From contig NZ_SJZI01000047.1 in assembly GCF_004337505.1 (NCBI RefSeq), positions 1 to 64,000 of the forward strand: a stretch of DNA of 64,000 bases. Reading direction: 5' to 3'. Below the pieces are notes generated by a model that worked only from the letters and a program-made list of their open reading frames with translations, was not told the origin of the DNA and ran no database searches. Origin of the DNA: Flaviaestuariibacter flavus. GTDB lineage: Bacteria > Bacteroidota > Bacteroidia > Chitinophagales > Chitinophagaceae. Shown in pieces: positions 1-7,007 of the stretch. The translations under genes were made by a program, and so were the position numbers. Each line of letters starts with the position of its first letter. Within the stretch, counting starts at the first letter, position 1.

Positions 1-78
1 GGGCTCGGGCGCCTGCAGCCCGAGCCCGGCTACCGGTGGCAGGGCGGCAAGGTCGATGGGCGGGTTGGTAAAGGTCAT
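1..78 (-). CDS. N-terminal fragment of an unidentified protein (cut by window edge)
   Basis: An ATG on the minus strand at 78 opens a frame that stays open to the window edge and gives 26 residues beginning MTFTNPPIDLAALPPVAG. The stretch is proline-rich with no signal peptide. Some Bacteroidota PH-domain (YdbS-like) membrane proteins begin with a similar acidic/proline leader, but 26 residues are too few to assign a family. Only the start is in the window, so function is open. Confidence 0.4.
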   Translation of the reverse strand, partial: MTFTNPPIDLAALPPVAGLGLQAPEP

Positions 79-186
79 GCCTAAAATTAGGAAGGCAGGA
101 CGATAAGAAGGGCTTTAAGGTTCCGGGGTTCTAAGGTTCTGCGGTTCCGTGTTCCTGATTCCCTGTTCCGTGTTCATTATATCGGC
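79..186. repeat. GGTTC-word repeat in spacer
   Basis: The spacer between the two minus-strand genes carries iterations of a GGTTCY/GTTCC word from about 118 to 178 (aaggttccggggttctaagg and onwards). The same word family returns at 5037-5075, 6197-6316, 29577-29674 and 58829-58858. No gene is visible here. Confidence 0.5.
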
Positions 187-906
187 TTAGCCGCGGTTAT
201 TGGCGGCAGCCCCAAACACCCGCTTCAGCACATCCGTCGTACGGGCGGCGGCGTTGGCGCGGATATTGGCTTCTTCCTGTGCCACCTGGTCAAAGAGTGC
301 GTCGACGGCCTTGCCGGCTACATAGGAAACGAGGTCGGGGTTGAGCTTCTGCTGCGTGGTGGGAAAGCCGTTGTAGATGCCGATCACCTCGTCGTAATAT
401 TTCGTGGCGTTCACCTGGTCGAGGGTGCTGCGGATGATGGGCGTAAAGGCCGTGATGAGTGCGGCGGTGGTTTTGTCCCGGAAATACTGCGTAGCGGAAT
501 TGCGGCCGCCGCGCACGATGTTGAGGGCATCGGTGATGGTCATCTGGCGAAGCGCGTCCACAAAGATGGGACGGGCCTGCACTACGGCCTGTTCGGCGGC
601 GCGGTTCACCTGCAGGATGGCCCGGTCGACCATCGAGCCCATCCCCAGGTCGCGGAGCGTTGTTTCAATACGCTGGGCGCCCGGCGGCATCAGGATCTTG
701 TACGCGGCATTGCCGAAGAAGCCATCGCGCGCATTGAGCGTGCTGATGCCGCGGCTTACGCCCTGGTCGAGGGCCTGGCGGATGCCTTCGGCGGCTTCCG
801 CCTCGGTAATGGGGGCATAGGTGCCCGCGCCGGGCAGGTTCTTAATGGTGTCGCAGGAGGTGAACGGCAGTGCAGCAAGACTGAGCAGCAAAATATATCG
901 ATACAT
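187..906 (-). CDS. DUF4197 domain lipoprotein
   Basis: A 239-residue protein with a short hydrophobic N-terminus ending in a lipobox-like LPFTSC (Cys18), so probably a lipoprotein exported to the periplasm. The body matches the DUF4197 pattern: an EAAEGIRQALDQGV opening segment, an Asn/Ala-rich helical middle (DRAILQVNRAAEQAV), the DALNIVRGG segment, and a C-terminus ending NAAARTTDVLKRVFG. The family is widespread in Bacteroidota and Proteobacteria but its function is not established. A paralogue of similar length lies at 62026-62703, also on the minus strand. The gene is divergent from the small membrane protein that starts at 1002. The start at 906 is the only ATG ahead of the signal peptide. 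Confidence 0.85.
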   Translation of the reverse strand: MYRYILLLSLAALPFTSCDTIKNLPGAGTYAPITEAEAAEGIRQALDQGVSRGISTLNARDGFFGNAAYKILMPPGAQRIETTLRDLGMGSMVDRAILQVNRAAEQAVVQARPIFVDALRQMTITDALNIVRGGRNSATQYFRDKTTAALITAFTPIIRSTLDQVNATKYYDEVIGIYNGFPTTQQKLNPDLVSYVAGKAVDALFDQVAQEEANIRANAAARTTDVLKRVFGAAANNRG

Positions 907-988
907 GGGGCTCTATTTTGACGGCGTACTTTCAAAAAGAAGGCCACAGTCGCGTTTGCGGTTGCGCAACACATTTAATTACCTGTAG

Positions 989-996
989 TATCTTGG
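989..996 (+). promoter_or_regulatory. Putative -7 element (TATCTTGG)
   Basis: TATCTTGG resembles the Bacteroidota -7 consensus TAnnTTTG with one mismatch and ends 5 bases before the ATG at 1002. Such a short distance suggests a leaderless or nearly leaderless message. Confidence 0.45.
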
Positions 997-1001
997 CGCT
1001 C

Positions 1002-1460
1002 ATGCGTATGTGCAAGGCATTTGTCACCCTGCTGTTCCCGCTGCTGCCTGCTACCGGCGCTTTTGCCCAAAGGCGGCCGGAGCCGCCCGGTGTGACCGAG
1101 CCGTATTCGCCCGACTGGTACCTCCGTAAGTCGCGGCGCCAGAAGGTGGTTGCCCTGAGCTCCCTCGGCAGCGGGCTCACGCTCTCGCTCATCGGCGTGT
1201 TCATGCTCAAGCCCGATTACCGCGACATCTACCAGGTGGAGACCGAAGCGCAGCGGATGCGCCGCAAAGCACGCGAGCGCACCGGTGTGGGGCTGACCGT
1301 CGGCGGGCTCGCACTCGTAGCCGGAAGCATTCCCCTTTTCGTGGCCAGCGGCCGCAACCGGCGCCTTGCGCGCGTGGTGCTCGCCCCTGAAGCCGCCCTG
1401 CTGCCCTATCCCGCCGCACGCCATTCCTTTGCCGCGATGCACCTTCGGATCGCGCTGTAA
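1002..1460 (+). CDS. Small exported membrane protein, unknown function
   Basis: A protein of 152 residues. A signal peptide (MRMCKAFVTLLFPLLPATG, cut near AFAQ) is followed by a basic and proline-rich linker, then two hydrophobic segments (about residues 48-68 and 91-113) separated by a charged loop rich in Arg (AQRMRRKARERTG). This suggests an integral membrane protein with two helices after signal cleavage. I do not recognise a family. The longer frame that opens at 918 runs through the promoter and was not used; the ATG at 1008 is an alternative start. It precedes lysS by about 95 bases but lysS has its own promoter, so they are probably separate units. Confidence 0.6.
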   Translation: MRMCKAFVTLLFPLLPATGAFAQRRPEPPGVTEPYSPDWYLRKSRRQKVVALSSLGSGLTLSLIGVFMLKPDYRDIYQVETEAQRMRRKARERTGVGLTVGGLALVAGSIPLFVASGRNRRLARVVLAPEAALLPYPAARHSFAAMHLRIAL

Positions 1461-1497
1461 ACTGCCTGGCGGCAAGGGTTGCATTCACGATTCATAC

Positions 1498-1511
1498 CCC
1501 GAAGCTTCGGG
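1498..1511. repeat. CCCGAAGCTTCGGG palindrome flanked by GATTCACGAT words
   Basis: A perfect 14-base palindrome sits between two copies of an ATTCACGAT-type word (about 1483-1493 and 1514-1526), directly upstream of the lysS promoter. The same word recurs at 20038-20064 and 37682-37705. Confidence 0.55.
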
Positions 1512-1527
1512 AGACGATTCACGATCG

Positions 1528-1535
1528 TACCTTTG
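1528..1535 (+). promoter_or_regulatory. -7 element of lysS (TACCTTTG)
   Basis: TACCTTTG is an exact match to TAnnTTTG, 19 bases before the lysS ATG. It abuts the GATTCACGAT repeat word on its upstream side, so any -33 element would lie inside that repeat. Confidence 0.6.
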
Positions 1536-1554
1536 CCGCACTTTTTCCAGGAAC

Positions 1555-3108
1555 ATGAGCACACAACACCTTTCCGAGCAGGAGCTGATCCGCCGCGAGA
1601 AGCTGGCCGAACTCCAGCGTCTCGGCATCGAGCCTTATCCCGCAGCCCTCTATCCCGTGAGTCACTATTCGCAGGAGATCAAAGCCGTATTTAACGACGA
1701 TAACAAAGACGACTTCGCCGCCGTTTGCCTCGCCGGCCGCGTAATGAGCGTGCGCGACATGGGCAAGGCTGCCTTCGCCGAGCTGCAGGACAGCCAGGGC
1801 CGCATCCAGGTGTATGTGCGCCGCGACGACATCGCCACCGACGGCGACACCATGCTGTACGACAACGTGTGGAAGAAGCTCATCGACCTCGGTGACTTCA
1901 TCGGCATCAAAGGCTTTGTATTCCGCACCAAGATGGGCGAGATCTCCGTGCACGTGCAGGAGCTCACCTTCCTGGGCAAATCGCTGCGCCCGCTGCCGGT
2001 GGTGAAGGTGGCCGAAGGACAGACCTTCGACGCTGTTACCGATCCCGAATTCAAATACCGCCAGCGCTACGCCGACCTGGTGGTAAACCCGCTGGTAAAA
2101 GAAACCTTCGTGAAGCGCACGAAGATGATCAACGCCATCCGCGAGTTTCTCAACGAGCACGGCGCCCTCGAAGTGGATACGCCGGTGCTGCAGTCGATCC
2201 CCGGCGGTGCGGCGGCGCGCCCCTTCATCACGCATCACAATGCGCTCGATGTGCCTTTTTACCTGCGTATCGCCAACGAGCTTTACCTGAAGCGCCTCAT
2301 CGTAGGCGGCTTCGACTGGGTATATGAGTTCAGCCGCAACTTCCGCAACGAAGGCATGGACCGCACGCACAACCCCGAGTTTACCATCCTTGAATGGTAC
2401 ACGGCCTATAAAGATTATTTCTGGATGATGAACGTGACCGAGCAGCTGCTCGAGCGCACCTGCATCGCCGTCAACGGAACCGATGAAAGCATCATCGGCG
2501 GCAAAACGATATCGTTCAAGGCACCCTTCAAGCGCGTACCGATCTATGAAGCCATCAAGGAGCACACCGGCTTCGATGTAAGCGAGATGGATGAGGCCGG
2601 CCTCCGCGAAGTATGCGGCAAGCTCGGACTGGAAGTGGCCCCTTCGATGGGCAAAGGCAAGCTGATCGACACCATCTTCGGCGAGCGTTGCGAGCATCAT
2701 TATATCCAGCCCATCTTCATCACCGATTACCCGGTGGAGATGAGCCCGCTTACCAAGAAGCACCGCAGCAAGCCGGGCCTCGTGGAGCGATTCGAGCTGA
2801 TGATCAACGGCAAGGAGATCGCCAATGCCTACTCCGAGCTCAACGATCCCATCGACCAGCGGGAGCGCTTCGAAGACCAGGTGAAGCTGATGGAGCGCGG
2901 CGACGACGAGGCGATGTTCATCGACTACGACTTCCTGCGCGCCCTCGAATACGGCATGCCGCCCACGGCGGGCATCGGCATCGGCATCGACCGCCTCTGC
3001 ATGCTGCTCACCGGCAACGTATCGATCCAGGATGTGCTGCTCTTCCCGCAGATGCGCCCCGAGAAGTCGGATGACGTGCCTGCAGAAGAAAATGAAACGA
3101 ACGCCTAA
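1555..3108 (+). CDS. lysS: Lysyl-tRNA synthetase (class II)
   Basis: Charges tRNA-Lys with lysine at the expense of ATP. The 517-residue protein has the usual LysRS layout: an N-terminal helix, an OB-fold anticodon-binding domain (about residues 60-170), then the class II catalytic domain. Motif 2 is seen as FRNEGMDRTHNPEFTILEWY and motif 3 as GIGIGIDRLCMLLTG, both diagnostic for the lysine enzyme. Length is close to the normal 490-520. The ATG at 1555 gives the standard start; the frame open upstream to 1366 overlaps the promoter and the previous gene and was rejected. The glycosyltransferase at 3118 follows after only 9 bases and is probably co-transcribed. Confidence 0.97.
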   Translation: MSTQHLSEQELIRREKLAELQRLGIEPYPAALYPVSHYSQEIKAVFNDDNKDDFAAVCLAGRVMSVRDMGKAAFAELQDSQGRIQVYVRRDDIATDGDTMLYDNVWKKLIDLGDFIGIKGFVFRTKMGEISVHVQELTFLGKSLRPLPVVKVAEGQTFDAVTDPEFKYRQRYADLVVNPLVKETFVKRTKMINAIREFLNEHGALEVDTPVLQSIPGGAAARPFITHHNALDVPFYLRIANELYLKRLIVGGFDWVYEFSRNFRNEGMDRTHNPEFTILEWYTAYKDYFWMMNVTEQLLERTCIAVNGTDESIIGGKTISFKAPFKRVPIYEAIKEHTGFDVSEMDEAGLREVCGKLGLEVAPSMGKGKLIDTIFGERCEHHYIQPIFITDYPVEMSPLTKKHRSKPGLVERFELMINGKEIANAYSELNDPIDQRERFEDQVKLMERGDDEAMFIDYDFLRALEYGMPPTAGIGIGIDRLCMLLTGNVSIQDVLLFPQMRPEKSDDVPAEENETNA

Positions 3109-3117
3109 CTGTAGTTC

Positions 3118-4005
3118 ATGAAAGTCGTCGGCTTTTCCTTCATCCGCAACGCGGCCACGTTTCAATACCCGATCGTGGAAGCGATCCGCTCTATCCTGCC
3201 GCTCTGCGACGAGGTGGTGGTGGCCGTGGGCCGCTCTACGGATAATACCCGCGAGCTGGTGGCGGCCATCAGCCCCAAAGTGCGCATCATTGACACCGAG
3301 TGGGACGATACCCTGAAAGAAGGCGGACGCGTGCTGGCCGTGGAAACCGACAAGGCTTATGCCGCGATTCCCGCCGATGCCGACTGGTGCATCTATATCC
3401 AGGGCGACGAAGTGCTCCACGAAGATGGCTACGACAACCTGCGCGCCGCGATGACCCGCTGGCTGGATAACAAGCGTGTGGACGGGCTCCTGCTCAGGTA
3501 CCGGCACTTCTTTGGTTCCTACAACTACGTGGGTGCCGAAGGTCATTGGTATCGCCACGAGATCCGCGTGCTGCGCAAGCGACCGGATTTTTATTCGTAT
3601 AAAGACGCACAGGGATTTCGGAAGGGCAACAACCAGAAGCTGCGCGTGAAGCCGGTGGACGCTTATGTGCATCACTATGGCTGGGTGCAGGATCCGAAGG
3701 TGATGAAGGCCAAGTTCAATGTGAAGGACATCATCAACCACGGTGCCGAAGGCACGATCGATAATGTTTCGGATGTCGACAATGTGGTGGTGCCCGAGGG
3801 CTATGCTTTTTCGCTGGTCAACTCGCTGGCCCGCTTTGAAGGCCGTCACCCCGCCGTGATGCAGGAGCGCATTGCGAAGATGGACTGGAAGTTCGAGTGG
3901 GATATGTCGCGCAACTGGCTGCGAAAGAAAGACAAGTTCAAGAACTTCATGGAGAAGTGGACCGGCTGGCGGCCGTTTACCTACAAGAATTACAAAGTGA
4001 TTTAG
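3118..4005 (+). CDS. Glycosyltransferase family 2-like protein
   Basis: A 295-residue protein starting MKVVGFSFIRNAATF, with the beta-strand/loop order of a GT-A fold: the nucleotide-binding start, then VVVAVGRSTDNTREL, then a QGDEVLHEDGY segment in the place of the metal-binding DxD region. No transmembrane segment is visible, so it is probably cytoplasmic or peripheral. It is larger and more divergent than the polysaccharide-type GT2 enzymes at 14-23 kb; the tract RYRHFFGSYNYVG is typical of this Bacteroidota subgroup. The acceptor cannot be read from sequence. It is 9 bases behind lysS and ends just before repeat copy A, which lies between it and the convergent oxidoreductase gene. Confidence 0.8.
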   Translation: MKVVGFSFIRNAATFQYPIVEAIRSILPLCDEVVVAVGRSTDNTRELVAAISPKVRIIDTEWDDTLKEGGRVLAVETDKAYAAIPADADWCIYIQGDEVLHEDGYDNLRAAMTRWLDNKRVDGLLLRYRHFFGSYNYVGAEGHWYRHEIRVLRKRPDFYSYKDAQGFRKGNNQKLRVKPVDAYVHHYGWVQDPKVMKAKFNVKDIINHGAEGTIDNVSDVDNVVVPEGYAFSLVNSLARFEGRHPAVMQERIAKMDWKFEWDMSRNWLRKKDKFKNFMEKWTGWRPFTYKNYKVI

Positions 4006-4010
4006 AAGCG

Positions 4011-4130
4011 GAGAGAAAGAACGCGGATTTCTTATGATTGGTTATGATGCACACGGATATTGGTACCAAAATCCGTATAGATCATAACCAATCTGCGTAT
4101 TCCGCATGCGGAATCAGCGTTCCTTCTCTC
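4011..4130. repeat. Dispersed palindromic repeat, GAGAGAAAGAACGC family, copy A
   Basis: About 120 bases that can fold on themselves. The left arm begins GAGAGAAAGAACGCGGATTT and continues with TTATGATT words; the right arm carries ATCATAACCAATCTGCG, an inner TTCCGCATGCGGAA palindrome, and ends GCGTTCCTTCTCTC. It lies between two convergent genes. Other copies are at 27298, 32471, 50636, 51862 and (half) 55443. Confidence 0.85.
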
Positions 4131-4146
4131 CGGCTTCCTCACATGT

Positions 4147-4968
4147 TCAAGCGATAAACAAATCCTTCTGCAACTCGTTCTCCGGGTTCACCGCGTACTT
4201 CGAAAAGTCGGTGATGCCTTCCTGCTGCAGCACTTCTTCATCGATGAAGAAGTTGCCGGTGCATTCCTTTGAGTTTCGCGAAAGAATGGCGAAGGCCGCT
4301 TCGGCCACGATGTCGGGTGTGCGGCTGCGCTGCACGAGGTAGTCGCCGCCGAGCAGGTTCTGTACGGCTGCTGTGGCGATGGTGGTACGCGGCCAGAGGG
4401 CGTTGGCCGCAATGCCCTGCGGCTTCAGCTCCTCGGCCAGCCCGAGCGCGATCATGCTCATGCCGTATTTGCTCAGCGTATAAGCGAGGTGCGGACCAAA
4501 CCAGCGCGGGTCGAGGTCGAGCGGCGGGGAGAGGTTGAGAATATGCGGGTTGCTACCTTTTTTGAGGTAAGGAATGCAGGCCTTCGATACCAGCAGCGTG
4601 CCGCGCACATTGATGCCGTGCATGAGGTCGAAGCGCTTTGCTTCGAGGGTTTCGGTGGGCACCAGGTTGATGGCGCTGGCATTGTTCACCAAAATATCGA
4701 TACCGCCAAAGTGATCCGCTGCCTGCTGCACCGCCGCATTGATCTGGTCTTCGAAGCGGATATCGGCCTGCAGGGCAAGTGCCTTGCCGCCCGCAGCCGC
4801 TATCTCCGCCGCCGCGGTATGGATGGTGCCTTCCAGCTTCGGGTGTGCTTCGGCTGTCTTCGCGGCGATGGCTACGTTGGCTCCTTCGCGGGCGAGGCGC
4901 AGGGCAATGGCCTTGCCGATGCCGCGCGATCCGCCGGTGATGAATACCGTTTTGTTTTGGAAAGTCAT
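4147..4968 (-). CDS. Short-chain dehydrogenase/reductase (HSDL2-like)
   Basis: A 273-residue NAD(P)-dependent oxidoreductase. The Rossmann glycine motif is TGGSRGIGKAIA near the N-terminus, the structural motif is NNAS (in DILVNNASAIN), and the active site is the YTLSK tetrad pair (Tyr and Lys, in LAYTLSKYGMSM) with a preceding Ser in LNLSPPL. The insert KTAEAHPKLEGTIHTAAAEI and the WPRTTIATAAVQNL segment resemble the hydroxysteroid-dehydrogenase-like 2 group, whose substrate is unclear. Cytoplasmic, no signal. The next minus-strand gene upstream (5196-6185) ends in a terminator, so this gene is probably its own unit. Confidence 0.88.
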   Translation of the reverse strand: MTFQNKTVFITGGSRGIGKAIALRLAREGANVAIAAKTAEAHPKLEGTIHTAAAEIAAAGGKALALQADIRFEDQINAAVQQAADHFGGIDILVNNASAINLVPTETLEAKRFDLMHGINVRGTLLVSKACIPYLKKGSNPHILNLSPPLDLDPRWFGPHLAYTLSKYGMSMIALGLAEELKPQGIAANALWPRTTIATAAVQNLLGGDYLVQRSRTPDIVAEAAFAILSRNSKECTGNFFIDEEVLQQEGITDFSKYAVNPENELQKDLFIA

Positions 4969-5036
4969 GAGAGAAAGGTAAAGAAGAGTTTTTCACCGCA
5001 AAGAGAAAAAGCAAAGAAGTTGATACGCTAAGAAAG

Positions 5037-5075
5037 GTTCTGAGGTTCTATGGTTCTGAGGTTTTGAGGTTGGTT
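5037..5075. repeat. GGTTCTGAGGTT word repeat
   Basis: Iterated GGTTCTGAGGTT-type words (GGTTCTGAGGTTCTATGGTT and onwards) between the oxidoreductase gene and the terminator at 5096. Same word family as at 118, 6197, 29577 and 58829. Confidence 0.6.
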
Positions 5076-5095
5076 AGATAACAGCAGTCAAATAA

Positions 5096-5122
5096 AAGGT
5101 CCCGCTTGCGGGGACCTTTTCA
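5096..5122 (-). terminator. Intrinsic terminator of the aldo/keto reductase gene
   Basis: Read on the minus strand: GGTCCCCGCAAGCGGGACC followed by TTTTATTT. The stem is about 8 base pairs with one bulged base, ending roughly 75 bases past the stop codon at 5196. Confidence 0.75.
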
Positions 5123-5195
5123 ATCGTATTCCTTAGCGAATCGCTTATTCAACTTCTTTTCTTAGCGGTTCCGAACCTTCTTTCCCTTTTCCGCC

Positions 5196-6185
5196 TTAGA
5201 AATCCGGCAGCTTCGGCTTCGTTTCCATGATGTCTTCGATGCGTTGGAGCACTTCAGGTGTGAGCAGCGGGAGCACTTCGAGTGCCTTTAGGTTTTCTTC
5301 CAGCTGGTTGCGTTTGGTGGCGCCGAGGATGGCGGTGGTGACGTTGGGATTCTTCAGCGTCCAGGCGATGGCGAGCGTTGATTGCTGAACGCCGAGCTCC
5401 TGCGCCAGCGTGCCGAGGCGCTTCACTTTGGCAAGCTTTTCATCGGCGATCAGCTTGTCGCGCAGCCAGTCGAAACCTTCGAGGGCGAGGCGGCTGTCTT
5501 CGGGAATGCCTTCGTTGTATTTGCCGGTGAGCAGCCCCGAGGCCAGCGGGCTCCAGATGGTGGTGCCCATGCCCACGGTGCGGAAGATGTTGTAATAGTC
5601 TTTCTCCACCTTTTCGCGCTCCAGCAGGTTGTACTGCGGCTGTTCCACCGAAGGCCCGATGAGTCGGTAATCGGCGGCCACGCGGTGCGCTTCCATGATC
5701 TCGGTGCCGCTCCACTCCGAGGTGCCCCAGTACAGGATCTTGCCTTGCTGGATGAGCGTGTTCATCGTCTGCACCACTTCCTCGATGGGTACGTTTTTGT
5801 CGGGGCGATGGCAGAAGTACAGGTCGAGGTAATCCATTTGAAGGCGCTGCAATGCTTCATGGCAGGCTTCGGTAAGGTGCTTGCGCGAAAGGCCATGCTG
5901 GTTGGGTTTGTTTTCTTTTCCGCGCCAGCCGAAGAAAGCCTTGGAAGAAACGGTGTAGGAGGTGCGGTCCCATCTCTTTTTCTGCAGTACGCGTCCCATC
6001 AGTTTTTCGCTTTCTCCTCCCGCATATACTTCGGCGTTATCAAAAAAGTTGACGCCGGCATCATAAGCGAGGCCCATCAGCTCGTCGGCGAGGCTGTCGT
6101 CTACCTGCTTGTGAAAGGTGACCCAGCTGCCGTAGGACAGCGCGCTCAGCTGCAGGCCCGTGCGGCCCATTCTGCGGTATTCCAT
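5196..6185 (-). CDS. Aldo/keto reductase (KCNAB-like)
   Basis: A 329-residue NADPH-dependent reductase with a TIM-barrel fold. It begins MEYRRMGRTGLQLSALSYG, has the family pattern GVNFFDNAEVYAGGESE holding the catalytic Asp and Tyr, LDLYFCHRPD with the active-site His, and a C-terminal TTAILGATKRNQLEEN cofactor-binding loop. The closest subgroup is that of potassium-channel beta-subunit-like reductases. No signal peptide. The start at 6185 is preferred over the ATG at 6233, because the extra 16 residues are encoded by the GGTTCTGAGG word repeat upstream. Confidence 0.9.
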   Translation of the reverse strand: MEYRRMGRTGLQLSALSYGSWVTFHKQVDDSLADELMGLAYDAGVNFFDNAEVYAGGESEKLMGRVLQKKRWDRTSYTVSSKAFFGWRGKENKPNQHGLSRKHLTEACHEALQRLQMDYLDLYFCHRPDKNVPIEEVVQTMNTLIQQGKILYWGTSEWSGTEIMEAHRVAADYRLIGPSVEQPQYNLLEREKVEKDYYNIFRTVGMGTTIWSPLASGLLTGKYNEGIPEDSRLALEGFDWLRDKLIADEKLAKVKRLGTLAQELGVQQSTLAIAWTLKNPNVTTAILGATKRNQLEENLKALEVLPLLTPEVLQRIEDIMETKPKLPDF

Positions 6186-6196
6186 GAAAAAGGTTT

Positions 6197-6316
6197 TAGG
6201 GTTCTGAGGTTTTGAGGTTCTGGAGTTGTGCAACCGTAGATCGGTTGGCGCGGTTCAAAAATAGGAATGGGCCACGCGGGTTGAACCAATCTTAAAACCT
6301 CAGAGCCTCAAAACCA
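6197..6316. repeat. GGTTCTGAGGTT repeat with complementary arms
   Basis: The left arm (about 6197-6226, GGGTTCTGAGGTTTTGAGG) and the right arm (about 6291-6316, TTAAAACCTCAGAGCCTC) are partly complementary, with some 65 bases between them. The element fills the spacer between the aldo/keto reductase and lptC genes. Confidence 0.6.
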
Positions 6317-6331
6317 CGGCACCCTGCTCGT

Positions 6332-6877
6332 TTATTCCGGCAGCACATCGGTGCCGACAAGCACCGTCCCGGTAGGGTATTTAATGAGTACGTCGGTGAG
6401 GTCCTGCTTTGCCACCATGCCCCGGCCGCCGCGGATGCGCTTGTCGCGCTGGGTAATGCGCACGGTGGAGTCGGTATAAAAGATGGCCGCGTTCTGGTCC
6501 CACCACATTTCGGAGGTGCGCAGCGTGTCGCCGTTGACGTTGATCACCTGCACCGAATCGCGGAGCAACACCTTGCTGCGGTTCTCGATATAGCGCGCAT
6601 AGCGGGCATCGAGATAGCTTTCGACCCTGCCCAGCGAGTCGTAGAAGTCGACATGCATCTTTTTCGGGAACTCGATCACGGTGGAGTCGCCCAGGTAACG
6701 CAGCATCAGCGGCGCTTTGAGGATTGCTTTGAGGTTGCCGCTCTGGCTGAACAGGGTGGTCACCTCCTTTGCCTCTTCCACCATCTGCACCGTTTTGTTA
6801 AGGTCGTTGATGCGCGCCATGTCGTTCTCGCAGGCGGCAAGCAGGAGTGTGGCTGATATGAGGATCGCGATACGCAA
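6332..6877 (-). CDS. lptC: LptC-like LPS export protein, lipoprotein form
   Basis: Probable periplasmic component of the Lpt lipopolysaccharide transport system. From a TTG at 6877 the protein begins (M)RIAILISATLLLAAC, a clean lipoprotein signal. The rest matches the LptC/OstA-like beta-jellyroll: SGNLKAILKAPLMLRYL, FPKKMHVDFYDSLGRVES, DARYARYIENRSKVLL and VNGDTLRTSEMWWDQNAAIFYTD. The frame is open to an ATG at 6976 and another at 6931, but that upstream part is encoded by a fragment of the dispersed palindromic repeat, and a promoter-like CATCTTTG sits just ahead of the TTG. Order coaX - outer-membrane protein - lptC is conserved in Bacteroidota. Family call is good; the start is less sure. 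Confidence 0.8.
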   Translation of the reverse strand: MRIAILISATLLLAACENDMARINDLNKTVQMVEEAKEVTTLFSQSGNLKAILKAPLMLRYLGDSTVIEFPKKMHVDFYDSLGRVESYLDARYARYIENRSKVLLRDSVQVINVNGDTLRTSEMWWDQNAAIFYTDSTVRITQRDKRIRGGRGMVAKQDLTDVLIKYPTGTVLVGTDVLPE

Positions 6878-6887
6878 AGCAGTGGTG

Positions 6888-6895
6888 CAAAGATG
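6888..6895 (-). promoter_or_regulatory. Putative -7 element of lptC (CATCTTTG)
   Basis: CATCTTTG on the minus strand matches TAnnTTTG except for the first base, and ends 10 bases before the proposed TTG start at 6877. A terminator lies upstream at 6975, which implies that lptC needs its own promoter. Confidence 0.4.
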
Positions 6896-6903
6896 CGGTA
6901 AAG

Positions 6904-6954
6904 ACGCGGAGCGTAGGTACGCAGATTTCATAAGATCTGTTATGATTTGCGCAG
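6904..6954. repeat. Degenerate fragment of the palindromic repeat family
   Basis: The segment around 6917-6954 (ACGCAGATTTCATAAGATCT, then GTTATGATTTGCGCAG) repeats the arm sequence of the GAGAGAAAGAACGC family without its ends. It overlaps only the doubtful N-terminal extension of lptC. Confidence 0.5.
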
Positions 6955-6974
6955 CCGGCCCGTCGTTCTCCGGC

Positions 6975-7001
6975 AAAAAAAAGCGCCCCTTGCGGAGCGC
7001 T
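6975..7001 (-). terminator. Intrinsic terminator of the outer-membrane protein gene
   Basis: On the minus strand AGCGCTCCGCAAGGGGCGCT forms an 8-base-pair stem with a GCAA loop and one G-T pair, followed by a run of eight T. It begins 6 bases past the stop codon at 7008. Confidence 0.85.
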
Positions 7002-7007
7002 TCTTCA

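Noticed and set aside
1519..3849. 776-codon open frame on the minus strand across lysS and the glycosyltransferase gene
   Set aside because: It is antisense to two clear genes, spans both of them and the gap between, and encodes a His/Val-rich sequence without domains. GC-rich third positions produce such mirror frames.
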